Source of the DNA: an uncultured Mitsuokella sp.
GTDB lineage: Bacteria > Bacillota > Negativicutes > Selenomonadales > Selenomonadaceae
Length of the DNA stretch: 57,182 nt
Assembly: GCA_945873115.1 (NCBI GenBank)
Contig: CAMCBT010000008.1
Coordinates: 1-57,182 of the forward strand
Reading direction: 5' to 3'
The first letter of the stretch is position 1. The number at the start of each line of letters is the position of its first letter. Of this stretch, positions 1-9,221 are shown piece after piece. Made by a program: the position numbers and the translations under genes. The notes under the pieces were generated by a model. That model had not been told where the DNA came from and searched no databases. It worked only from the letters and a program-made list of their open reading frames with translations.

Positions 1-1056
1 TCCGCGAACCTCGTGCAGGCTGCCTCCGATGCTGTCAAGGCAGTGGAGGATGCAGGTGGTCTGGCTGCTGCTACGGCTGAGCAAAAGGCGGCTGCCGACG
101 ATGCTGTCAGGGCTCTCAATGCCTACCAGAGCAATGCCCTCCGGAGAGCTTCCGTCACGAAGGGCCAGATTGCAGCGGCTCCTTCCCTCGCTGGCTCCCG
201 TGCAGCAAATGCCATCAATAGCGTGATTGCAAGCAACATCACAGGCCGCACAGCGGACCTCCGTGGCGGCGCTATCGCAGCTGCTGCTCCGGAGCGGGCT
301 GCTGGCACCCCGAACAACCTCTGGGTCCAGATCCGTCACAGCGATCAGGACGTGGACGGTTCCTCTGGCTATGCAAATAGCACGGTCAAGGCCACGACCT
401 ACCAGATCGGCTATGACTACCAGGTTTCCGGCGTTGACTACATCGGTCTCTACGTTTCCACCACGACGGGCTCTGTCGACTTCAAGGGCGCATTCCCGGG
501 CTCTGCTGACATTGAGGATTCCTTCGATGCCGGCATCTATGGCACGCATCTCCTGCCGAAGAACCAGTACATCGACTACCTCGCTCATGCTGGCAAGTTC
601 TCCATGGGCTATGCAAATACGTCCATGACGACGAACAACTATGGTTTCCTCGTCGGCTATGGCGCAAAGGTCCGCTCTAGCGAGAACCTCGTGCTGAATC
701 CGTACATCAACTTTGCCTATGACACGCTCACCTATAGCAACGCGACCTATGGTGCTGGCAACACGATCCGTGTGGATGACCAGCACAACTTCTCCACGAA
801 GCTCGGCATCAACTTCGACTGGGATAACGGCCTGAACCTTGGCCTCGCCTACAGCCGCGGCCTCTCGGGCTCCTACAACCCGTACATCCAGGGTATCGCG
901 CTGCCGGGCGTTGACAACGACTACAATGTCTTCTATGTCTCCCTCGGCTACAAGAACTTCCTCAACCCGACCACGTATCTCGATGTGTCGGTTGACAAGA
1001 CGTTCGCTGACTACGATGGCTGGGTTGCTTCCGGCCGCGTGAACTTCTTCTTCTGA
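1..1056 (+). CDS. Autotransporter outer-membrane beta-barrel protein, C-terminal part
   Basis: The reading frame is open from the first base, so the gene starts upstream of the window and only its last 351 residues are seen. The first ~90 residues are Ala-rich and helical, as in a linker ahead of a translocator. From about residue 100 the sequence is alternating aromatic and polar strands rich in Gly, Tyr and Asn, ending in Phe-Phe-Phe. A terminal aromatic residue is the usual signal for insertion by BamA. This fits the ~280-residue barrel of type V autotransporters, which anchors a surface passenger in the outer membrane. The passenger is not in the window, so its function is unknown. A hairpin terminator follows 20 bases after the stop. 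Porin-like barrels are the main alternative. Confidence 0.85.
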   Translation, partial: SANLVQAASDAVKAVEDAGGLAAATAEQKAAADDAVRALNAYQSNALRRASVTKGQIAAAPSLAGSRAANAINSVIASNITGRTADLRGGAIAAAAPERAAGTPNNLWVQIRHSDQDVDGSSGYANSTVKATTYQIGYDYQVSGVDYIGLYVSTTTGSVDFKGAFPGSADIEDSFDAGIYGTHLLPKNQYIDYLAHAGKFSMGYANTSMTTNNYGFLVGYGAKVRSSENLVLNPYINFAYDTLTYSNATYGAGNTIRVDDQHNFSTKLGINFDWDNGLNLGLAYSRGLSGSYNPYIQGIALPGVDNDYNVFYVSLGYKNFLNPTTYLDVSVDKTFADYDGWVASGRVNFFF

Positions 1057-1076
1057 TTAAGAGAAGTCCGCCAAAT

Positions 1077-1102
1077 AAAAAACCGCCTTCGGGCGGTTTT
1101 TT
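1077..1102 (+). terminator. Rho-independent terminator after the autotransporter
   Basis: A CCGCC/GGCGG stem closes a TTCG tetraloop. It is flanked by an A-run upstream and six T downstream. The symmetric A/T flanks could let it work in both directions. Confidence 0.92.
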
Positions 1103-1197
1103 ATTGCCTTCCTATAAAGGTGCTCCCATCCTCTGAGGGCGGAGCGAGGGGGGATTTTCGCAGGACTTGAGGTGGGGGCTAGGCGTATAGGGGAGGG

Positions 1198-2115
1198 TCA
1201 GCCTTCCACCTCACAGCCGGGGTGGCCGATGTCGCAGTGGGCCTTTTTGAGGGTCTCCTTGCAGAAGTCGATGAAGGACTGGGCGGCCTTCGAGATGTAG
1301 CGGTCCTTTTTCCAGGCGAGGCCCACGTCCACGAAGAGGGGGTCGGCGAGGGGGACGGCAACGACTCCCGGGGTGTCCTCCACGACGATGTCCAGAAGGA
1401 AGCCCATGCCCACGCCGCTGGCCACGAGACCTTTGAGGGTCACTACCTGGTTCGACTCCAGCACGATGTTCGGCGTGATGCCGGCGGCCTTCATGTGCTC
1501 CAGGATGGTCTTCCGGAGGAAGGAGCCCTCCTTGAGCATGACGATGTTGGAACGCTCGATTTCGTCCCAGGTGATGAATTTCTCCTTTGCCAGGGGGCTG
1601 TCCTCGGCGACGCAGCAGACAATCTGGTTCCGGGACATGGGGAGAAGCTCCAGATTCTGGGCGGCCCCTGAGATGATGATGATGCCGAAGTCCAGCTCAT
1701 CCCGCTCCAGCTGCTCCCGGATGGACATGGAGCCCTCCTCGTGGAGGTAGATGTCCAGGTGGGAGTAGCGGCGCTGGAAGCTGGAGAAAATCTTCGGGAA
1801 GAGGTAGGCGCCAATCATGGGAGGGATGCCTATCTTTATGGTGCCCTTCTGGAGCTGCTTGTAGTCGTTGACCTCCAGGACTGCGTCCTGGATATTCCGC
1901 AGGGCGATTTCGATGCGGTTCAAAAAGACTGCGCCCTCCGGCGTCAGGGAGAGCTGCTTCTGGCTGCGGTCGAAGAGCTGGATGCCAAGCTCCGTCTCCA
2001 GCTTCTTGATGGCGACGGTGATGTTTGGCTGGGACACGCGAAGGCGCTCAGCGGCCCGGGTGATGTTCCGGAGGCGGCTGGCCATTTGGAAATATTCGAG
2101 CTGACGAAGTTCCAT
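1198..2115 (-). CDS. LysR-family transcriptional regulator
   Basis: This is a 305-residue protein of typical LysR length. Residues 1-60 form the winged helix-turn-helix; the segment SQPNITVAIKKLE is the recognition helix region, followed by FDRS and the LTPEG motif. Residues ~90-295 match the two-lobe periplasmic-binding-like effector domain (GTIKIGIPP start, then VASGVGMGFL). The start is an ATG preceded by AAGGATG on the minus strand. It is transcribed away from motA, with a 229-base AT-rich gap between them. LysR proteins often control a divergent neighbour, but nothing here shows that motA is a target. Its effector cannot be told from sequence. Confidence 0.93.
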   Translation of the reverse strand: MELRQLEYFQMASRLRNITRAAERLRVSQPNITVAIKKLETELGIQLFDRSQKQLSLTPEGAVFLNRIEIALRNIQDAVLEVNDYKQLQKGTIKIGIPPMIGAYLFPKIFSSFQRRYSHLDIYLHEEGSMSIREQLERDELDFGIIIISGAAQNLELLPMSRNQIVCCVAEDSPLAKEKFITWDEIERSNIVMLKEGSFLRKTILEHMKAAGITPNIVLESNQVVTLKGLVASGVGMGFLLDIVVEDTPGVVAVPLADPLFVDVGLAWKKDRYISKAAQSFIDFCKETLKKAHCDIGHPGCEVEG

Positions 2116-2344
2116 AGGTTCACATCCTTTTTGATAATTTGTCTTTATCTTGTGACATTATATCATATTTTCTATGAATGTATCATTGAATAAAGGAAAT
2201 TTATCACGAAAAAATAAATTTTTTTTGCTTTCCACTAGGAATTTCCCCTGTTTTATGGAATAATATAGGGAGCAGAGTTCGCATGCGAACACGTTTGCCG
2301 GGCAGGAGTGGATGTGCCCGGTGCTTCACAAGGAGGCTATCACT

Positions 2345-3121
2345 TTGGAAATATCAACCGTCATCGGCATTGTCATGGGCCTGGTTTCCGTCTTTGTCGG
2401 CATGATCCTAAAGGGCGCGCCGCTTTCGGCTATGAATAACCCGGCGGCCTTCCTCATCATCATCGGCGGTACCGTATCCTGTCTCTTTATCGCTTTCCGC
2501 TTGGACGATTTGAAGTCGGTTCCTAAGATTGTGAAGCTGACCTTCAATAAGCCGCCTGCCCACGACAAGGGTGAGCTTTTGAATCTCTTCGTAGAGCTTT
2601 CCCAGATAGCCCGCCGCGAGGGTATCCTGGCGCTTGAGAGCCGTGCCCAGGAAATCGAGGATCCCTTTTTCCGCACGGGTCTTGGCATGGTCATCGACGG
2701 CATGGATCCGGACTTCGTTGGCGATGTGCTCGACGCAGAGCTCGTGACGATGCAGCAGCGCCATGCGACAGGCCGTACGATACTCCAGCAGGCCGGCACC
2801 TACGCGCCGACGCTGGGCGTTCTCGGTGCCGTCGTCGGTCTTATCGCAGCCCTTGGCCACCTCGATGATATCAACGCCCTGGGCCACGCCATCGCGGCTG
2901 CGTTCATCGCGACGATTCTCGGTATCTTCACCGCATACGTCCTCTACCTGCCCCTTGCCAACAAGTTGAAGCTCATCTCCGAGAGCGAGGTGGCAGAGAA
3001 ACGCATGATTATCGAGGGCATCCTATCGCTCCAGGCGGGCGATTCGCCTACGGCCATCGAGGCAAAGCTCATGGTCTTCATCCCGCAGTCTCAGCGTGCG
3101 GCATTGAAGAAGGAGGGCTAA
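2345..3121 (+). CDS. motA: Flagellar motor stator protein MotA
   Basis: MotA and MotB form the inner-membrane stator that couples ion flow to flagellar rotation. The protein begins MEISTVIGIVMG, has the NPAA segment near residue 33 and four membrane segments. A cytoplasmic loop rich in charged residues (residues ~70-150) contacts the rotor. I place the start at TTG 2345, eight bases after an AAGGAGG at 2330-2336, giving 258 residues that begin as family members do. The in-frame ATG at 2312 would lie upstream of that ribosome binding site and add 11 residues not typical of MotA. motB follows after 3 bases. The pair implies a motile cell. Sodium or proton use cannot be decided from this alone. 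Confidence 0.95.
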   Translation: MEISTVIGIVMGLVSVFVGMILKGAPLSAMNNPAAFLIIIGGTVSCLFIAFRLDDLKSVPKIVKLTFNKPPAHDKGELLNLFVELSQIARREGILALESRAQEIEDPFFRTGLGMVIDGMDPDFVGDVLDAELVTMQQRHATGRTILQQAGTYAPTLGVLGAVVGLIAALGHLDDINALGHAIAAAFIATILGIFTAYVLYLPLANKLKLISESEVAEKRMIIEGILSLQAGDSPTAIEAKLMVFIPQSQRAALKKEG

Positions 3122-3124
3122 GCT

Positions 3125-4006
3125 ATGGCACGTAAAAAGCATGGGCCACCTCACGAGGAGCATGAGGGCGAGGCCTGGTTGCTCCCGTATTCCGACCTGA
3201 TGACGCTCCTCCTGGCACTCTTCATCTCCCTGTTCGCCATTTCCCAGACGGATCAGACGAAGGTGAGCCAGATGGCGCAGGCCTTCAGCTCTGCCTTCAA
3301 CATGGGAGGCCCTTCCTTCTTCAGCCAGATGGGCCCGAACCCAGGCCGGCAGGCGGAGATGCCCTCGGACGAGGACAGGGGCAATAGTGCCTATATCCAG
3401 GAGAGCCAACAGCTCGACGAGGTCAAGCGGGAAATCGACGAATATGTGAAGCAGAATGACCTGGAGCAGGATCTCTCCACCACCATGACGGATGACGGAC
3501 TCATGATCCGCATTAAGGAGAGCGCCCTTTTCCCGTCGGGCTCGGCGACGCTGGGCGGCCAGGCCCAGCGCATCGGCCCCATCGTGGCAAACCTCCTGGC
3601 TCCCATGACCCAGCGGGTCATCATCAGTGGTCATACGGATAACATGCCCATCAACACGCCCCAGTTCCCGTCGAACTGGGAGCTGAGCTCCATGCGGGCC
3701 ATCAACTTCATGAAGTTCCTCTTCACGCTGAACAGCAAGCTGAACCCGGTCCGCTTCAGTGCCATCGGCTTTGCGGAGTATCGGCCCATTGCGGATAACG
3801 CCACGGAGGAGGGGCGGCAGAAGAATCGCCGCGTGGAAATCCTCATCGCCCGGAACACCCAGTTCAATCCGAACGAGGGCATGAAGGACGCCCAGGGCAA
3901 CTCCACGGGGGCCATCGGTGGATCCGGCCAGACGGGCATCCCGACCCAGATGGGAGGAGCCGCCGTCGTGACACCGCCGCCCACACCGAAGAGCAACGGA
4001 CAGTGA
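3125..4006 (+). CDS. motB: Flagellar motor stator protein MotB
   Basis: This 293-residue protein has a short charged N-terminus and one membrane helix (residues ~18-40) that carries the ion-binding aspartate Asp24 in PYSDLMTLLLALF. A plug and linker region follows. An OmpA-like peptidoglycan-binding domain (residues ~115-245) contains ISGHTDNMPI and the NRRVEI motif. The C-terminus is a Gly/Pro-rich tail of ~45 residues. It anchors the stator to peptidoglycan, while Asp24 conducts ions with MotA. The gene lies 3 bases after motA in the same operon. Confidence 0.96.
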   Translation: MARKKHGPPHEEHEGEAWLLPYSDLMTLLLALFISLFAISQTDQTKVSQMAQAFSSAFNMGGPSFFSQMGPNPGRQAEMPSDEDRGNSAYIQESQQLDEVKREIDEYVKQNDLEQDLSTTMTDDGLMIRIKESALFPSGSATLGGQAQRIGPIVANLLAPMTQRVIISGHTDNMPINTPQFPSNWELSSMRAINFMKFLFTLNSKLNPVRFSAIGFAEYRPIADNATEEGRQKNRRVEILIARNTQFNPNEGMKDAQGNSTGAIGGSGQTGIPTQMGGAAVVTPPPTPKSNGQ

Positions 4007-4106
4007 GGTTCGGTTTTTCAAACGTAAATAGTGCGCGGGGATAGATTCCTGCGTCAAGTCGTGCCTTCCAGAATATGGAGGGCATTTTTTTCGAGGAGTG
4101 TGCCGC

Positions 4107-4487
4107 TTGATACTAGGCATTGGAACGGATATCGTGGAAATCTCCCGAGTGGAGCGGGCCATAGGAAGGAAAGCCTTTCTGGATCGGGTCTATACGGAGG
4201 AGGAGCGCTGCTACTGCGAGGGGCGGGGCACTCAGAGAGCTGCCAGCTACGCCGTCCGCTTCGCGGCAAAGGAGGCCATCCTGAAGGCCCTCGGTACAGG
4301 CCTCCGGGAGGGGAAGCTCCGGGAGGTGGAGGTCATAAATGATGCTCTTGGAAAGCCTCTAGGGCTCCTCCACGGGAGCTTCGCGCGTCTTGCGCACTCT
4401 ATGGGGGTCACGCGCCTGCATATTACGCTGAGCCATGCCAGGGAATATGCCACGGCAGTCTGCATACTGGAAGGAGAAGAAGGATGA
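4107..4487 (+). CDS. acpS: Holo-[acyl-carrier-protein] synthase
   Basis: AcpS transfers 4'-phosphopantetheine from CoA to acyl carrier protein and so activates fatty acid synthesis in the cytoplasm. The protein has the ILGIGTDIVEI start with the Mg-binding Asp8, the RFAAKEAILKALG motif, and the C-terminal ITLSH strand. I chose TTG 4107, which gives 126 residues starting as the family does and lies eight bases after GAGGAG (4093-4098). The GTG at 4098 overlaps that ribosome binding site. The gene overlaps nnrDE by four bases (ATGA), a pairing common in bacteria. Confidence 0.94.
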   Translation: MILGIGTDIVEISRVERAIGRKAFLDRVYTEEERCYCEGRGTQRAASYAVRFAAKEAILKALGTGLREGKLREVEVINDALGKPLGLLHGSFARLAHSMGVTRLHITLSHAREYATAVCILEGEEG

Positions 4488-6043
4488 AGCTGACAACAGG
4501 CGAGGAAATGCGAGAGGTCGATAAAAAGGCGCGGGAGGAGTACGGGATAGCAGAGCTCGTATTAATGGAAAATGCCGGAAGCTTTGCAGCCCGGGCCCTG
4601 TCGGAGAGCCTCGGCGGAGCCGAGGGCAAGAGCATCGTGCTCCTCGCCGGCAGCGGCAACAATGGGGGAGATGCCCTGGTGGCCGCCCGTCATCTCGCGG
4701 GTATGGGAGCGCGGGTCAAGGTGTTTTTTGCAGGGGAGCGGGACCACCTGAAGGAGAGCCCCCGGGCCGTCCTCCACACGCTGGAGGCCATGGGGCTCGA
4801 TGTGGCGGCGCTGGAGAGCGACCGGGATTTCGACCGGCTCCGCCTCGCCCTGCGCTTTGCCCATGGGGTCGTGGATGGCATCCTCGGCACAGGCTACAAG
4901 GGGGAACTTCGGAAAAAGACCCTGCGCATTCTGGAGCTTATCAATGAAATCCATGCCTTTGTCCTCGCCCTCGATATCCCAAGCGGTGTCGATGGGGATA
5001 CGGGGGAGGTTGCGACCCTTGCCATCCGCGCCGATGCCACGGTGGCCTTCGGCCTGCCGAAGCCAGGCCATTTCCTCGGGAAGGGAGCGGAGTGCACCGG
5101 ACGCCTTCTGGTGGATCCCATCGGCCTGCCCCCGGCGCTTCTTGAGTCGGAAGAGATACGACAGGCTCTCATCGATGACAAGCTGGCAGAGGATCTCCTC
5201 CCTCGGCGGGACTGGGCAGCCCATAAGGGCACCTGCGGAAATCTTCTTGTCCTCGCAGGCTCCCAGGGCATGACGGGGGCGGCCTGCCTTTCCTCTATGG
5301 CAGCCCTCCGGGCTGGGGCCGGGCTTGTGACGCTGGCGGCTCCCGAGAGCCTCCAGCCCATCCTCGCCACGAAGCTCACAGAGGTCATGACGCTCCCTGT
5401 GCCGGAGGGCGAGGCCCAGGAGGGGAGGATCTCCGGCATGAAGGCCGTAGAGGCGCTGTCGAAAATCGTCTCCCACTACGATGCCATCCTCTTGGGACCC
5501 GGACTCGGGCGCAATCAGGAGACGCTGGAGCTGGTGCGCATTGTGGCAGCAGAGGCTCCTTGTCCCCTGGTGCTGGATGCGGATGCCATCTTCGCCTTTC
5601 GCGGCCATACGGAGACACTTCGAGACTTCCAGCATACGCCCATCCTCACGCCCCATCTCGGCGAGATGGCGGGGCTTCTTGGCCTCTCCGTGGCAGAGAT
5701 TCGCAGAGACCTCGTGGGCACGGTGCGCCGGGCGGCGATGGACCTGAAGGCCATCTTCGTCATGAAGAGCGAGTGCACCCTGGTGGCCTATCCGGACGGG
5801 AATGTGTTCTTCACCACGAAGGGCAATGCGGGCATGGCCACCGCCGGCACTGGAGATGTACTGGCAGGGACGGTGGCAGGCCTTTTGAAGCAGCTGAAGG
5901 ACAGGACGCTTGCACCGCTTCTCGCCGTCTATCTCCACGGCCTGGCAGGAGACCTCGCCTACGAGGAGATGGGAGATGGCCTCCTGGCGGGGGACATCCT
6001 GTCCGCTCTCGGCAGGGCAAGGCGCCACCTGATGGAAATCTAA
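4484..6043 (+). CDS. nnrDE: Bifunctional NAD(P)H-hydrate epimerase / ADP-dependent NAD(P)H-hydrate dehydratase
   Basis: This enzyme repairs damaged NAD(P)H. Residues ~1-210 form the epimerase half (YjeF N-terminal type) with GSGNNGGDALVAARHL, and interconvert the R and S hydrates. Residues ~220-515 form the ADP-dependent dehydratase (YjeF C-terminal, ribokinase-like) with the signature NAGMATAGTGDVLAGTVAGL near the C-terminus. Its 519 residues match the usual fused form. Translation is coupled to acpS by the ATGA overlap. A strong promoter for ilvE begins about 70 bases after its stop, so the operon probably ends here, although no clear terminator is seen. Confidence 0.95.
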   Translation: MKLTTGEEMREVDKKAREEYGIAELVLMENAGSFAARALSESLGGAEGKSIVLLAGSGNNGGDALVAARHLAGMGARVKVFFAGERDHLKESPRAVLHTLEAMGLDVAALESDRDFDRLRLALRFAHGVVDGILGTGYKGELRKKTLRILELINEIHAFVLALDIPSGVDGDTGEVATLAIRADATVAFGLPKPGHFLGKGAECTGRLLVDPIGLPPALLESEEIRQALIDDKLAEDLLPRRDWAAHKGTCGNLLVLAGSQGMTGAACLSSMAALRAGAGLVTLAAPESLQPILATKLTEVMTLPVPEGEAQEGRISGMKAVEALSKIVSHYDAILLGPGLGRNQETLELVRIVAAEAPCPLVLDADAIFAFRGHTETLRDFQHTPILTPHLGEMAGLLGLSVAEIRRDLVGTVRRAAMDLKAIFVMKSECTLVAYPDGNVFFTTKGNAGMATAGTGDVLAGTVAGLLKQLKDRTLAPLLAVYLHGLAGDLAYEEMGDGLLAGDILSALGRARRHLMEI

Positions 6044-6114
6044 GACACTTGTCTGTTCTGAATGGATTCAAGCGTTCCAATAGCAGGACATTTCCGGATT
6101 CCGTGCAATTTTTC

Positions 6115-6143
6115 TTGACAATTGTGTACAGTAGGAATACAAT
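6115..6143 (+). promoter_or_regulatory. Sigma-A promoter of ilvE
   Basis: TTGACA at 6115-6120 and TACAAT at 6138-6143 are separated by 17 bases. The predicted start of transcription is about 29 bases before the ilvE ATG. Confidence 0.85.
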
Positions 6144-6178
6144 AAACCTACTTTTGCAGTAGAAAAGGGGAATACATT

Positions 6179-7201
6179 ATGGCAAATGTGAACATCGATT
6201 GGGACAATCTGAGCTTTGCGTATCAGCCTGTCTCCAAGCGCTATGTGGCTAACTATAAGGATGGCAAATGGGGGAAGGGAGCCCTCACGGAGGATGCTAC
6301 CGTCACGCTGAACGAGTGTGCCGGCATACTGCAGTATTGCCAGGAGGTCTTCGAGGGCCTCAAGGCCTACAAGACGAAGGATGGCAGGGTCGTCACCTTC
6401 CGCCCGGATCTCAACGCAGAGCGCATGATCGATTCGGCGAAGCGTCTGGAGATGCCCCCCGTCTCGAAGGAGATGTTCCTGGAGGCGGTGGACCAGGTGG
6501 TCGCTGCCAATGTGGACTGGATTCCGCCCTATGAGTCCGGCGGCTCCCTGTATCTTCGCCCCTATCTCTTTGCCACGGGCCCGGTCATCGGCGTGAAGCC
6601 CTCCGACGAGTACCAGTTCCGCCTTTTCGCCACGCCGGTGGGCTCCTACTTCAAGAACGGTATCAAGCCCATCACCATCTGCGTCAGCGACTTCGATCGG
6701 GCGGCTCCCCATGGTACGGGCCACATCAAGGCGGGCCTCAACTATGCCATGAGCCTCCACGCCTACATGACGGCCCACTCGAATGGCTTCGATGAGAACA
6801 TGTTCCTCGATCCTGCCACCCGCACCTATGTGGAGGAGACCGGCGGCGCCAACTTCCTCTTCGTCACGAAGGACGGTACCATCGTGACGCCGAAGTCGGA
6901 CTCTATCCTGCCCTCCATCACCCGCCGCTCCCTCGTGCACATCGCCGAGACCCTGGGCTACAAGGTGGAGCAGCGCCCCGTGAAGCTTGCGGAGCTCACG
7001 GATTTTGCCGAGTGCGGCCTTTGCGGCACGGCGGCCGTCATCTGCCCCGTGGGCAAGGTGGTCGATCACGGCAAGGAAATCGCCTTCCCCAGCGGCATGA
7101 AGGAGATGGGCCCCGTGCTCACGAAGCTCTATGAGACGCTCCGGGGCATCCAGCTTGGCACCGCCGAGGCACCCGCTGGCTGGATTCGTGAAATCAAGTA
7201 A
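6179..7201 (+). CDS. ilvE: Branched-chain amino acid aminotransferase
   Basis: This is a PLP enzyme that moves the amino group between glutamate and the 2-oxoacids of Leu, Ile and Val, the last step of their synthesis. It is 340 residues long, the size of the longer bacterial BCAT subgroup. Visible features are EVFEGLKAYK near residue 60, the PLP-binding Lys184 in GTGHIKAGLNYA, and the EETGGANFLFV block that binds substrate and cofactor. A near-consensus promoter precedes it and a hairpin terminator follows, so it is probably a single-gene unit. No attenuator or T-box is seen in the short leader. Confidence 0.95.
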   Translation: MANVNIDWDNLSFAYQPVSKRYVANYKDGKWGKGALTEDATVTLNECAGILQYCQEVFEGLKAYKTKDGRVVTFRPDLNAERMIDSAKRLEMPPVSKEMFLEAVDQVVAANVDWIPPYESGGSLYLRPYLFATGPVIGVKPSDEYQFRLFATPVGSYFKNGIKPITICVSDFDRAAPHGTGHIKAGLNYAMSLHAYMTAHSNGFDENMFLDPATRTYVEETGGANFLFVTKDGTIVTPKSDSILPSITRRSLVHIAETLGYKVEQRPVKLAELTDFAECGLCGTAAVICPVGKVVDHGKEIAFPSGMKEMGPVLTKLYETLRGIQLGTAEAPAGWIREIK

Positions 7202-7208
7202 GACATGT

Positions 7209-7245
7209 CATGACCTTCTCCCGACCTGGGGGAGGGTCATTTTTT
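7209..7245 (+). terminator. Terminator after ilvE
   Basis: An imperfect hairpin (ATGACC...GGTCAT outer stem, with a CTCCC/GGGAG-type inner stem) is followed by six T. It begins eight bases after the ilvE stop. Confidence 0.8.
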
Positions 7246-7330
7246 GGATTTTTCTCCCGGACAAATTTTAGGATAAAAAAAGTTTGTAGATAACAAGGAT
7301 TTTCCCAGCTGGTGCAAGAAATATTCAGAG

Positions 7331-7339
7331 TGGTATTAT
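7331..7339 (+). promoter_or_regulatory. Extended -10 promoter ahead of cdaA
   Basis: TGGTATTAT has the TGn extension directly before a TATTAT -10 box. No good -35 box lies at the right distance, as is usual for extended -10 promoters. Confidence 0.5.
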
Positions 7340-7388
7340 ATTTTATGCATGGATTCTTGTTTTCTCTGCCATCTGGGAGTACGCACTT

Positions 7389-8246
7389 ATGCCGACGGAT
7401 TTTGACTTTTCCTTTCCGACCCAATTTCACGGGATGTTTCGCGGTGTCATCACGACGCTCAGCATACTGGACCTCGTGGACATCCTCATCGTTGCGGCCA
7501 TCCTCTACAAGCTCTACGTCATGCTTCAGGACACCCGGGCCATCACGCTGGTCAAGGGCATCCTTGTGCTGCTGGCCGTCACGGTCATCGCCAGCTGGGC
7601 AGAGCTCCATGTCATATCCTGGCTGCTGCAGAAGGCGGTGACTCTCCTCTTTGTGGCACTGCCCATCGTCTTCCAGCCGGAGCTGCGGCGGGCGCTGGAG
7701 CATCTGGGGCAGGGGCGTTTCCTCGCCCCTGTGGTGTCCCTTGACGACGAGGAGGCGCGCTCCGTCGTCCACGAGCTTACAAAGGCGGTGCGGGTCTTGG
7801 CAGCCAACAAGACGGGTGCCCTCATCGTGGTGGAGCGGGATATGGGGCTCAACGACATCAGTGCCACGGGCATCCAGATTGACGCCCTCATCACGGCGGA
7901 CTTCCTGCTGAATGTCTTCATTCCCAATACACCCCTTCACGATGGGGCGGCCGTCGTCCGAGGAAAGCGCCTTGTGGCGGCGGGCTGTCTCCTGCCCCTG
8001 ACGGAAAATCGGACTCTTTCCACGGAGCTCGGCACCCGTCACAGGGCGGCTATCGGCCTTTCGGAGCAGTGCGACGCCCTCATCATCGTCGTCAGTGAGG
8101 AGACGGGCACCATCTCCATCGCGGAGAGCGGCCGCATCCGCCGCCACCTGGATACGGAGATGCTGAAGGCCGTCCTCGATCCGGTATTCCGTCCCGAGAA
8201 GGAAGGCTTTCGGGATATGGTCAAGAACTGGAGGCGTAAGAAATGA
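7389..8246 (+). CDS. cdaA: Membrane diadenylate cyclase CdaA
   Basis: CdaA joins two ATP into cyclic di-AMP, the second messenger for potassium and osmotic balance and cell-wall homeostasis in Firmicutes. Three hydrophobic helices occupy residues ~25-100. The DAC domain follows, with the catalytic DGA motif at residues 185-187 and the RHR motif at 217-219, both intact. The length (285) is usual. The ATG has GGGAG nine bases upstream. Its end overlaps cdaR by four bases, and glmM lies downstream, which reproduces the conserved Firmicute cdaA-cdaR-glmM arrangement apart from one inserted gene. Confidence 0.96.
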   Translation: MPTDFDFSFPTQFHGMFRGVITTLSILDLVDILIVAAILYKLYVMLQDTRAITLVKGILVLLAVTVIASWAELHVISWLLQKAVTLLFVALPIVFQPELRRALEHLGQGRFLAPVVSLDDEEARSVVHELTKAVRVLAANKTGALIVVERDMGLNDISATGIQIDALITADFLLNVFIPNTPLHDGAAVVRGKRLVAAGCLLPLTENRTLSTELGTRHRAAIGLSEQCDALIIVVSEETGTISIAESGRIRRHLDTEMLKAVLDPVFRPEKEGFRDMVKNWRRKK

Positions 8247-9199
8247 TGCATCGCATGCGAAATCTCGTCCAGCATAACCTGCCGGCAAAAATCGCGGCCA
8301 TCGTCATCGCCTTTTTGCTCTGGGGCTATGTCATGAACGACCAGAATCCGGTCATCGAGAGCACCTATACGGTGCCCCTGACGGTGCTCAATGCGCCCTC
8401 CGGGTACCAGCTGACGAATGAGACGAAGGAAATCAAGCTGAAGGTCAAGGCGGCCCGCTCCCTCTTCGTCTCCACCTCCGCGGAGGATTTCCACGCCTTT
8501 ATCAATCTCTCGGGCCTTACGGAGGGCACCCAGGAGGTAAAGGTTGAGACCTCACTGCCCCAGGGCTTCGAGCTGGTGGAGGCACGGCCGGACACGGTGG
8601 AGGTCACCCTCGACAAGCTGGTGTCGAAAACCTTCAAGGTGGATTACATCCCCACAGGCAGTGCTGCCGCCGGCGCGACGATGGCAGGCTATGAGCCCTC
8701 CGTCACCTATCTCTCCGTCTCGGGGCCGGACTCGGTGCTCTCGGCAGTCAGCAAGGTAGTGGGCTATATCAACCTGAATGGGCAGAAGGAGGACTTCACC
8801 CAGGAGGTAGCCCTGGTGGCCCTGGGCTCTGACGGCCGGGAAATCCACGGTCTGACCCTCTCGAAGGAGTCGGCCTCGGTAAAGGTCCAGTTGGCCCGGG
8901 GGCTCAGCCGCAAGGTAGTCACAATCCATCCGGTGACCGGATCGGACCTCGATGCAGCCTATACCCTCGGTACGGTTCAGGCAGATCCCGCGAAAATCGA
9001 AATCGCAGGGCCGGAGGAAAAGCTGAAGTCCATCGCGAGCGTGGATACAGCACCCATATCGCTTGCAGGTGTCACAGGAAATACCACAAAGACGGTGACG
9101 CTGGCTCTGCCTGATGGGGTCACGGTGACGAATCCGAATGTGACGGTGTCCATCGCCGTGAAGCCGAAGGAAAAAACGACAGAGAAGCAGGCGGAGTAA
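8243..9199 (+). CDS. cdaR: CdaR regulator of CdaA (YbbR-domain protein)
   Basis: CdaR is a membrane-anchored extracytoplasmic protein that modulates CdaA. The protein has one N-terminal membrane helix (residues ~16-32). Tandem YbbR beta domains follow, visible as repeats around VPLTVLNAPSGYQL, VDYIPTGSA and VTIHPVTGSDLDAAY, and the C-terminus is Lys/Glu-rich. The length of 318 residues is within the family range. Translation is coupled to cdaA through the ATGA overlap. In this diderm the YbbR domains would lie in the periplasm. Confidence 0.93.
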   Translation: MMHRMRNLVQHNLPAKIAAIVIAFLLWGYVMNDQNPVIESTYTVPLTVLNAPSGYQLTNETKEIKLKVKAARSLFVSTSAEDFHAFINLSGLTEGTQEVKVETSLPQGFELVEARPDTVEVTLDKLVSKTFKVDYIPTGSAAAGATMAGYEPSVTYLSVSGPDSVLSAVSKVVGYINLNGQKEDFTQEVALVALGSDGREIHGLTLSKESASVKVQLARGLSRKVVTIHPVTGSDLDAAYTLGTVQADPAKIEIAGPEEKLKSIASVDTAPISLAGVTGNTTKTVTLALPDGVTVTNPNVTVSIAVKPKEKTTEKQAE

Positions 9200-9221
9200 G
9201 CGCTGTGCAGGAGCTATAGAA

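Noticed and set aside
2221..2270. Flagellar sigma-28 promoter before motA
   Set aside because: No TAAA-N15-GCCGATAA-like pair is present; an AATAATAT stretch exists but without a matching upstream box.
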